From Zoroaster sp. YZ-2022 (Eukaryota; Echinodermata; Asteroidea; Forcipulatida; Zoroasteridae): a stretch of 64,000 nucleotides of DNA. The first letter of the stretch is position 1. Each line of letters starts with the position of its first letter. The stretch is taken from the NCBI GenBank assembly GCA_029582265.1, contig CM055816.1, forward strand, positions 84,233,165 through 84,297,164. The letters are read 5' to 3'. The translations under genes were made by a program, and so were the position numbers. Positions 35,701-47,700 of the stretch are shown here, in pieces. Under the pieces are notes generated by a model. That model saw only the letters and a list, made by a program, of their open reading frames with translations, did no database searches and was not told the DNA's origin.

Positions 35701-38700
35701 ACTTAATGATTAGAAAAGGGATCGGATATTAATTCTGGAACGAAAGCAATAATTATGGGCAACACCCGTCTTCAATATATAACATTCCAGTGTTTATAAA
35801 CAATGAAAGAGTTGCACAATTAAAGGCGACACGTAACTGGACTTGACCCTCTGAAAATGGGGCTCTACACTCTCCTTCCGGGAGGTGCAGTAGAAAACAA
35901 TTCAGTTATTTAATTAATTACATTCAGGAGGTATCCAATTAATGTAAATATTTATTTCTAATAAAATAACCAAAATGAAAAAAAAGTAGGCAGAAGTAGG
36001 CCTAGTCCAAAGATAACTTTGGAGAAGAAATAATAATAAGTCTGCACAAAAACTTATTTCCGCTACAGTATTATTTGACGTCGTCGAACGGACGTTTCGT
36101 GTGTGTGTTTTTATTTTTATTTTATTTTATTTTATTTTATTTTAAAGTTTGTAGTCTCGCGAGGGCAAATAAAATTTCAGTGTTATTTTAACGTCACCGG
36201 ACGGACGTTTCGCAATTTTTTTCTATTTGTATTGTAGGCCTATTTTATTTAAGTTTTAATAGTATAGGGCAATTTATGCTCCCGTATTATTTTGACGGAC
36301 AGGCGCACGAAGCTATTCAAACTTCCGCACTCTTGGGGGCGCTCTTTTTTAATTGGCAAAAAACAGGACGCGCTGATTGAATTCTCGAGGAGCGTGCTTG
36401 ATGGTCGCACGATCTCTCCTGCTCGATATCTGATCGTGTCCGCTCGGTGTACGCATCCACGCCGCTCGATGCGTGCTCGATGCCCGCTCGATGCACGCTC
36501 AATCCAATTTAGATCGAGCGGCTCGATAATAGAGCCTTTCGAGCCGCTCGATATGTAACCTAACTTATGGAATGCACTGTACGTGTTGTAAAGACTCAAA
36601 ATCTTATTAACAAAGTCAGTGGCTGCCTCAAGAATTGCTTTTGAACGTAAAAATCAAGGAATTTAGCTTAAATTACACACAACGGTATGTCAGCTGTGGA
36701 ACCGCATGTAGCGAAAAGAATGTACATACTAATGAACAGGATTAGTTGATCTATGCATGTTGATTAACAGATGGGATGAGTGTATGATCTTTACCTGTTG
36801 TTTTGTATGTTGATCTTCCTGTGTGATAGGATCTGTATGAGCATATAGCTTGCCATCCTCTGCTAGACCAAGTTGCTTTAACTCAATGTAGTATGCAATG
36901 TCATCAACATCAACAAAGGCTGGTTGAGATGTATCATTATTAGGTTTATAAGGAAACTGACCATGTCTCATATCATACACCATACGTGATGATCCTATGT
37001 AGTCATAGCTCTCCTGTTAATTGCAATAGATAAATAAGAAACACTATACTAATGAGTTGAAAGAATTGACATTTAAATGCTACATACATGTATGTAGCTG
37101 CAAAAAAAACAATTGTGTAAGTCGTTTGAAAAAGTAAAAAAAAATTAAGATTTGGAAAATAAGATGTTTATTTCTTGCATGTATGACTGCCTCCATATAA
37201 TATAAATTTAGTTTGAGGTTTGCTGTAATAGATAGACAGATTGGGTGTTGAAACAAGTTTTTGTGTAAAATATTTTTTTAAAAATATTTTTCAATTGGAT
37301 TAATTTTTGTTCAACCCCCTTGTCAGCACATGGTGCATGCAGCATCATGTTACCACAACATGGTTATTACAATTAAAATACAAATGGTGTACAAACATAT
37401 ATAAATGCACATGCTGATTCGTGGCAAGATGACATTTTTATTAAAGGTACAATATCATCACGATCGGAGCAGACTTTCAACAGGGCATGGAAATCGGTGT
37501 TCTAGTTTGAGATGAACACAGTGATTGATAATTACTGGCTTATTTATGCAGCAGCAACGGTAATATGACCTTATCATGTGGGTATTATTTTCAGTCACTG
37601 AGTTAATGTAAAACTAGCACTCTGATTCCATGCCCTGTTGATCGTGATAATACTGTTCCTAGACGATTGTTCATTACAGAAAAGTTTCCAAAAATTACAG
37701 ATAGTCTGTTCACAGAATTCTCAGTTCTACACAGACACAAAACAAAAGGGTTTCAGGAACATCTCAAACTTCAATCTTACACATACCAAGAACACAAAAC
37801 GTACAATAATATATCAAATATGAAGTAATAAATGATTACCCCTTGAAAGAAGACAAACATGATGTCATTCATGTCTTCTTTGATGGCTGTATCCAATGCA
37901 CCAAGAGTTTGTACTACAGCTAATAGAGTGATGTAACTAGATACAGAATGCTCAGCTCCTCCTTGAAGAAATACATTGTAGAACAAAGAGAATGAATCTA
38001 CCTATATACAGAATACACAATGTTCAAAATATCAATCACCTAACATATATTATACCTATACATTTCCTCAAATTAGAGAAAATAATTGCAAATGAACTAA
38101 ATATAATTGCAAATCAAACTAATCAATGTGTACAAGTTGTTTGGTATGGTGACAGTTTCTTGTGTCTCTAAAACATAGTTTGTGTTTTTAGTTTCTTTAT
38201 TTGTGACAAAAATGCTATAATTTTTTAATCTGGTTTAAACAAAATCAATATGGTTATTTAGGTAATTTTTAATTACAGATTGTTTTCTGCCGACGTTGGG
38301 CAAGTAACAGGGAAAAAAACCAAAAAAAACACCTTCACCGATTGATGGCACTCTCCTCAATTTGTTCATAGTCTGTACACGGACTCAAGGCACTAATGAT
38401 CAGTGGAACATTGAGTGGCAACCAGATATTTTTTTATTGTATTCCCCACCGTGAATTGCATTAAAATTTGCAGGTGGGGGGGGGGGGAAGGGCGACCATA
38501 AAAGCTAGATAAATGGCCAGTACATGCAATACATGTGTACTAATATGTGCTGCATGCATGGAAATTGTGATTTTTGGGCAGCAATTTTAATTTTTTTTCT
38601 TCAAAAATGTAATATTTTTGGGCGGCGGGTACATAAACCAAGTTATGAAAAGAAATGGCCTAATGGATAGGAATACCATTAGGCCAGATAAGAAGAGTAA

Positions 38701-41700
38701 TACAAATGAGATGAATATAAGTAGTCATGATATTAACATACCTGTGCAGTAGCTACTATAAGTGAGTTGTCCTTGATTGGTTGTGTCTTATCAGTTGGTT
38801 TCAATGTAACCCATAAGTTATTATCACCAAGAGGATCACAGAAATATGCTAATAAAGACAAGAAACAAAAATGTATATGTTATCATTATATGTCTTTTAA
38901 GAAAATCACCAATCTTGTATTTTATATTATATATATTTTTATTTAGTATAATTTTATAGAAAAAATAATTTGTTTTACAATTCAGTTAAAGATATCCAGT
39001 TATATTGTTAATGTTTTTCATTATTTCCAGAATGGACAACAGATGCATTAAAAATGAGACTTATCAGAATTCATTGTCAAAGTATTATTTAACAATAAGA
39101 TCAAATAAAAAAATGACAGGGCACCCCAAAAATTCACTTTAACATGATCAATGATGATCATTGTATCTTAAAGGCAAATAAAGGTAGCCTGATACATGTA
39201 GGTATAATAATGTAAATCACCTTGATGAGCATCACATTATGATGGAGTTGGCGCTATTATTTATATAAGATAACATGGTAGACTTATCGTTTTGGTTTGC
39301 GGTAACACCATGTGTTTATCTCAACTAACGTGAAGCTGAGATACAGGTTCTGAAAAGAACCGTATCGCACAACTCGTATCTCAACCTTCGTTAAGTGAGA
39401 AAGGTTCAAGGGAGAACCAAGAATAACCCGTGAAGTCCCTATGGTTCTCCCTGAACCATATTAACCCGTGAAGTCCCCATGGTTCTCCCTGAACCATATT
39501 TCTCACTTAGCGACAGTAGAGAAAAACGAGTTGCCCGAAATTGGTTCTCCCTTGAACCTTTCTCACTTAACGAAGGTTGAGATACGAGTTGTGCGATACG
39601 GTTCTTTTCAGAACCTGTATCTCAGCTTCACGTTAGTTGAGATAAACACATGGTGTTACCGCAAACCAAAACGATATCGATATTCCACCATGCAAAGCCT
39701 CAAAACTTATATGGTAGACTTACATGGTTCTAGGTTAGTAGTTTGCTGTGTTCGTCTCATACATGTTGGTGTATCTTGAGCTCCATACATAAAGTCATGT
39801 AGTTCAGTAGCACATAATGGATATGACCGAGGCTTGTTGTCTATTGGTTCATTATGATCTGTATAGCACTATAATACAATCATATATACTCAGCTCATGC
39901 CATATACATCAACATCGTACAAATATATTTACATGGATAAGTCTTACCACTTTTCATTCTATTGGAAACCATGTGCAATAAACATTCATTATTTCAAGAA
40001 AACAATATCTGGCCCATATCCAACATGAAATAAATATTAGCTGTTGCAAACTGCTTGCTAACCTGAAGGACCTGTAGTATAAATACAAAATAGTAGTTAA
40101 TGACCTTACGTTTCAAACCTAGCAGGTTATTTCTCAAAGAAAAGAAACCTGCTCAAAGAATGAACCTGCTAGGTTCAAAGAATGAACCTGCTAGCTTTGA
40201 AATGTAAGGCCAGTCACAACTATTTTGCATGAAATGAATCAATTCAAATGTACCATGATCTTACAATTCTCATTTGAACCTCAGGGACTCCACATAATTG
40301 TATTCTGGTACCCATCAACTGTGAGAAAGTATATCATCAAATTTGCCTTTAAGAATGGACAATAACTACTATTTTGCAGAAAGTAAAAATTATTTTTTCT
40401 CCATTTTTCTCAGAAATATGAGTCAACTGATTGATTTGATTTTTGCCCAATACACCGATATAATGTATGAAGCTTTCTGAGTGTCTGTGGGAAACCCACA
40501 GGTGACTCGGGGGGGGGGGGGGGGATTGGAACCCACAGGTGACTCAAGCGGGATTGGAACCCACATACATGTACAATACACTTAATTGCATTTCAGTAGA
40601 AGTTGGTGAGAGTTTGACCTATGAACTGACCTTGATGATGTAATTGACTTCAGTTTCATTGTATAGTGAGATGATTGGTACCTTGAGATCCATGAAATTC
40701 ATTGAATTACCATAGGGATTCCACTGTACACCACAATGAGCATACTTACTGTCATTGGTGTAACGCCCTGAAGACAAATCAAATATAAACATCACTTGGT
40801 ATCTAATGCAAGGCATGGCGAGTACAAACAATGTTTGACACAATTTGACCATTGTGGCAACAAGATGGTATTAATGTATTCAAGATATATCGCCTGTGTT
40901 TGGCTCAAGAGACACAAAAAATAGAATTAAAAAACCGTCGGAAACTGTATAAAAGTGATATTTAAGACATCCGCGCTGGCCAATCGGAAGACTGTACTAC
41001 ACCCTCATGCAAGCTGAGGATTAAACAGTGACCCAGCATTTACTGGTATTAATCCTTGACAGATTTGTTCATTCAATGTCTCAAATGAAAGCTGATAACT
41101 TCCGTAACCCCAGAAAAATAGCAATTCAACATTTAAATCTATTTTTGACCATCAAATCCGACCAAACATGAGCAATATACATGTATCTTGAATTTATTTA
41201 ATTATTATTTATTTGATGGGTTTTTTTTAAGGGAGGGATTTATACCCATTCATAGATTTGATATCTTACCAAACATGGATTTGAACCGTTTTGTTTAGTT
41301 TATAGCATGACAGACAGGACAATGCACACAGCTACATACAATGACAGACGGGACAATGCACACAGCTACATACAATGACAGACTGGACAATGCACACAGC
41401 TACACACAATGACAGACTGGACAATGCACACAGCTACACACAATGACAGACGGGACAATGCACACAGCTACATACAATGACAGACGGGACAATGCACACA
41501 GCTACATACAATGACAGACGGGACAATGCACACAGCTACACACAATGACAGACGGGACAATGCACACAGCTACACACAATGACAGACGGGACAATGCACA
41601 CAGCTACACACAATGACAGACGGGACAATGCACACAGCTACATACAATGACAGACGGGACAATGCACACAGCTACATACAATGACAGACTGGACAATGCA

Positions 41701-44700
41701 CACAGCTACATACAATGACAGACTGGACAATGCACACAGCTACATACAATGACAGACTGGACAATGCACACAGCTACATACAATGACAGACGGGACAATG
41801 CACACAGCTACACACAATGACAGACGGGACAATGCACACAGCTACACACAATGACAGACAGGACAATGCACACAGCTACATACAATGACAGACTGGACAA
41901 TGCACACAGCTACACACAATGACAGACGGGACAATGCACACAGCTACATACAATGACAGACGGGACAATGCACACAGCTACACACAATGACAGACGGGAC
42001 AATGCACACAGCTACATACAATGACAGACGGGACAATGCACACAGCTACATACAATGACAGACGGGACAATGCACACAGCTACATACAATGACAGACTGG
42101 ACAATGCACACAGCTACATACAATGACAGACGGGACAATGCACACAGCTACATACAATGACAGACGGGACAATGCACACAGCTACATACAATGACAGACT
42201 GGACAATGCACACAGCTACATACAATGACAGACTGGACAATGCACACAGCTACACACAATGACAGACTGGACAATGCACACAGCTACATACAATGACAGA
42301 CGGGACAATGCACACAGCTACATACAATGACAGACGGGACAATGCACACAGCTACATACAATGACAGACTGGACAATGCACACAGCTACATACAATGACA
42401 GACGGGACAATGCACAGCTACATACAATGACAGACGGGACAATGCACACAGCTACATACAATGACAGACTGGACAATGCACAGCTACACACAATGACAGA
42501 CTGGACAATGCACACAGCTACATACAATGACAGACGGGACAATGCACACAGCTACATACAATGACAGACGGGACAATGCACACAGCTACATACAATGACA
42601 GACGGGACAATGCACACAGCTACATACAATGACAGACGGGACAATGCACACAGCTACATACAATGACAGACGGGACAATGCACACAGCTACATACAATGA
42701 CAGACGGGACAATGCACACAGCTACATACAATGACAGACGGGACAATGCACACAGCTACACACAATGACAGACGGGACAATGCACACAGCTACACACAAT
42801 GACAGACGGGACAATGCACACAGCTACACACAATGACAGACGGGACAATGCACACAGCTACATACAATGACAGACGGGACAATGCACACAGCTACATACA
42901 ATGACAGACGGGACAATGCACACAGCTACACACAATGACAGACTGGACAATGCACACAGCTACATACAATGACAGACGGGACAATGCACACAGCTACATA
43001 CAATGACAGACGGGACAATGCACACAGCTACATACAATGACAGACTGGACAATGCACACAGCTACATACAATGACAGACTGGACAATGCACAGCTACATA
43101 CAATGACAGACTGGACAATGCACACAGCTACATACAATGACAGACTGGACAATGCACACAGCTACATACAATGACAGACTGGACAATGCACACAGCTACA
43201 TACAATGACAGACTGGACAATGCACACAGCTACATACAATGACAGACGGGACAATGCACACAGCTACATACAATGACAGACGGGACAATGCACACAGCTA
43301 CATACAATGACAGACGGGACAATGCACACAGCTACACACAATGACAGACGGGACAATGCACACAGCTACACACAATGACAGGCGGGACAATGCACACAGC
43401 TACATACAATGACAGACGGGACAATGCACACAGCTACACACAATGACAGACGGGACAATGCACACAGCTACACACAATGACAGACGGGACAATGCACACA
43501 GCTACATACAATGACAGACGGGACAATGCACACAGCTACATTGTACATACAATGACAGACTGGACAATGCACACAGCTACACACAATGACAGACGGGACA
43601 ATGCACACAGCTACATACAATGACAGACGGGACAATGCACACAGCTACATACAATGACAGACTGGACAATGCACACAGCTACATACAATGACAGACAGGA
43701 CAATGCACACAGCTACATACAATGACAGACGGGACAATGCACACAGCTACACACAATGGCAGACTGGACAATGCACACAGCTACATACAATGACAGACGG
43801 GACAATGCACACAGCTACATACAATTTGCTTACCAAAGTAATCATTTGGACATTTACGATCTGGAGAGAAGAAGAAGTCTTCTTGTTGGATGATGCTTGA
43901 GTTGATGTTGATGACTAGTATACCAGACACTTTACCAGAGTCTATCAGTTTTTTAAAATTGCGTCTGTAAACATAACCAGCAAATAATTAATTACATGTA
44001 CAATCAATACATTCACAGTGTCTACAATCACGTGGGATTATACGATTTGTAATTGTGCTAAAATTGAGTTTTTATTTTTAAACTCTGTAATGTAGTTCAG
44101 AATGAAGTTGAACAGTAAAAATGAACAGTCTGTATAGAAACTTTTTAAGAACACATTGTAAGAACTTAAACATTATAAGGTACATAGCTGATATGGATTT
44201 ACATGATCAATATGAAATCATCGTGAAAAACATACATGTATGTATACATTATTGTATGCATGAATCTCTTTATACATGTATGTCTATTATGAGGACATGA
44301 CATATGAACAGATGAAGTGATTACTTACATATTAAATACTTGCGGCTCCAATAGAGGCATATATGGCTGATGAGGACCAACATCTATGAGCCACTGTATA
44401 TCAGAATCATTCACCATGTAGTGAATCACACCTGTGTTCCCATAAAAATCACCTACATTGTACACAACAAATTAAAACAAGTGATATTATTACTCCACAA
44501 ACAAAAGCACAAACAAGACTGGTTGTCTTTGCAGTAAAATGGTATCACTGATGCTATACGTTCATATGAATGAGCCTCTGACTATGTAGAATGACCCCAA
44601 TATAGATATCAATATGAATGAGCCTCTGACTATGTAGAATGACCCCAATATAGATATCAATATGAATGAGCCTCTGACTATGTAGAATGACCCCAATATA

Positions 44701-47700
44701 GATATCAATATGAATGAGCCTCTGACTATGTAGAATGACCCCAATATAGATATCAATATGAATGAGCCTCTGACTATGTAGAATGACCCCAATATAGATA
44801 TCAATATGAATGAGCCTCTGACTATGTAGAATGACCCAATATAGATATCAATATGAATGAGCCTCTGACTATGTAGAATGACCCCAATATAGATATCAAT
44901 ATGAATGAGCCTCTGACTATGTAGAATGACCCCAATATAGATATCAATATGAATGAGCCTCTGACTATGTAGAATGACCCCAATATAGATATCAATATGA
45001 ATGAGCCTCTGACTATGTAGAATGACCCAATATAGATATCAATATGAATGAGCCTCTATGTAGAATGACCCCAATATAGATATCAATATGAATGAGCCTC
45101 TGACTATGTAGAATGACCCCAATATAGATATCAATATGAATGAGCCTCTGACTATGTAGAATGACCCCAATATAGATATCAATATGAATGAGCCTCTGAC
45201 TATGTAGAATGACCCCAATATACTGTAGATATCAATATTAATGAGCCTCTGACTATGTAGAATGACCCCAATATACTGTAGATATCAATATTAATGAGCC
45301 TCTGACTATGTAGAATGACCCCAATATACTGTAGATATCAATATTAATGAGCCTCTGACTATGTAGAATGACCCCAATATAGATATCAATATTAATGAGC
45401 CTCTGACTATGTAGAATGACCCCAATATAGATATCAATATTAATGAGCCTCTGACTATGTAGAATGACCCCAATATAGATATCAATATTAATGAGCCTCT
45501 GACTATGTAGAATGACTCCAATATAGATATCAATATTAATGAGCCTCTGACTATGTAGAATGACCCCAATATAGATATCAATATTAATGAGCCTCTGACT
45601 ATGTAGAATGACCCCAATATAGATATCAATATTATACAGAATGTACCAAGAGTGTGATTTAACAAAAGTAAAAAAATCCTAAAAATGGATTGTGAGCCTG
45701 GGTCTCACTTTATTCTAGAAGACAAGCTCCATGAACCTCCTGGATGTTTAATTTTAGAGGATTTACAGACTCTCCACATCCCCACAAACAAGAAACTAGA
45801 GGTTTGCACACAATACAGGCTACTTCTTTCTTTCCTTGGTGGCTACATGTACTTCTCTTCTTTCAAGATAATTTTGAGGCAAAGGGAGATTTGTAACAAA
45901 TCACAGACCTGATGTAATGAGCCTGTGGCTACAGAGAATGACATTTCCCCAATGTACATGTACATATCAATGATGCCAGAGGTTCATATAAAACAGAATT
46001 GAATGAGCCTCTATCTGACTACTGGGAATGACATACACCACATTGTAGATATATTTAATGTCATTTATTCACACAGAATATACATGTATTGAGCCTTTAG
46101 TAGACCTGTGAGAATAACAAAGAAAGATGAGTGGACAAATGTGACTGGCTCTGGCAAAACCCTTAGAAACTTGGACCCAATTTTCAAAAGTAAGATTTTG
46201 GTATAGTTTGATTCTCTAGATTTTCCTCTTTGATAGTTTAGGGTTTTGCCAGAGCCAGTCACAAATATGTGTGTATAACCAGTCTTACTTGAGCATCCTA
46301 TTTGATGTGTTGCATTAAACCTCCTCACACAGGCAGAAATACTTTTGATATCAGTGTAGATCATGTCTTGTGTCTTCCTTGCTGACACTGCCAAAAACAA
46401 CACAATAATAATGTACAATTAATTACACTATGGAATGTGGCAGTAAACTGCTTAGGTTGGAAGATGCAAGTAGTGAATGTGTGGAGTACAGTTAAGTGTA
46501 CATGTACAGTAAATGACCCAGCTACATGTAGGTTGGACAATAAACACTTGTCTGCTGTACAGTTAAAATGTAGATGACCCAGCTAGGTTGGACAATAAAC
46601 ACTTGTCTGCTGTCCAGTTAAAATGTAGATGACCCAGCTAGGTTGGACAATAAACACTTGTCTGCTGTCCAGTTAAAATGTAGATGACCCAGCTAGGTTG
46701 GACAATAAACACTTGTCTGCTGTCCAGTTAAAATGGCAGCAAACTAGTCAAAATCCTTTCTAAGTAGTCTGGCTGGGTAGCACAATATGTTACTGACATA
46801 CTGAGTGCAAAACACATGGATGACAATCATGCATCACACATGTGACAGAGTATTCAATTATATTGGAGTTACAATCAAATAATGTGGAAACTTAGGATAT
46901 TTCTCAGAGTTGCACTCATTGAACATTTGGGCAATGCAAATCACACATTGGAATGTAAGTGACATCACCATTTCTGATCAATCATTGACTCAGTATTGCT
47001 TACATGGTCACTGGTCATTTCACAGCATCACAGTCTTCTGTTCTATAATGGCAAAGCAATGCAATGCAGACTGCTTGAACTGCACATAAGTGCTGTGAAA
47101 TCATTGGAACCGACCATAGATAATACAAAGTCAATGATTGGTTAGAAATCTTGAAAGAAACTAGCAGCTACAATTACAGTTAGATATCCCTGGTATGTGC
47201 GCTGAACAGAGCACCATACTGTAGCTTGACAAACAGTTAGATATCCCTGGTATGTGCGCTGAACAGAGCACCATACTGTAGCTTGACAAACAGTTAGATA
47301 TCCCTGGTATGTGCGCTGAACAGAGCACCATACTGTAGCTTGACAAACAGTTAGATATCCCTGGTATGGGCGCTGAACAGAGCACCATACTGTAGCTTGA
47401 CAAACAGTTAGATATCCCTGGTATGTGCGCTGAACAGAGCACCATACTGTAGCTTGACAAACAGTTAGATATCCCTGGTATGTGCGCTGAACAGAGCACC
47501 ATACTGTAGCTTGACAAACAGTTAGATATCCCTGGTATGTGCGCTGAACAGAGCACCATACTGTAGCTTGACAAACAGTTAGATATCCCTGGTATGTGCG
47601 CTGAACAGAGCACCATACTGTATCTTGACAAACAGTTAGATATCCCTGGTATGTGCGCTGAACAGAGCACCATACTGTAGCTTGACAAACAGTTAGATAT

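Larger units (their letters stand above)
28065..36579. mobile_element. candidate 8.5-kb TIR element, TA-flanked, no transposase seen
   Basis: The left end CAGTGCATTCCAAAATTTAG and the right end (inverse of CAGTGCATTCCATAAGTTAG) begin inverted repeats of about 70 bp that include GGTTACATATCGAGC and GGCTCTATTATCGAGCCGCT. The flanking bases are TA on both sides (28063-28064, 36580-36581). The CAGTG start with TA is like Tc1/mariner termini, but the length is far greater. It may instead be two separate partial elements lying in opposite directions. Confidence 0.5.
26617..36794 (-). other. NCSTN intron 9 (10.2 kb)
   Basis: The longest intron. Contains ACCATTYGAA-rich sequence (26860-27190), GAGTC-rich tracts near 27310-27390 and 29555-29680, and the possible 8.5-kb element at 28065-36579. 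The stretch 31700-33500 holds a long C-run at about 32249-32267 and otherwise nothing I recognise. Confidence 0.75.
40768..43833 (-). other. NCSTN intron 4, over 80% minisatellite
   Basis: The 34-bp array runs from 41306 to 43825, stopping 8 bp from the exon 4 splice donor. The rest holds a family B MITE (40880-41192). Confidence 0.9.
44453..46288 (-). other. NCSTN intron 2
   Basis: Contains the 48-bp array (44566-45635), the dispersed open-frame fragment copy 2 and a 122-bp MITE next to exon 2. Confidence 0.85.
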
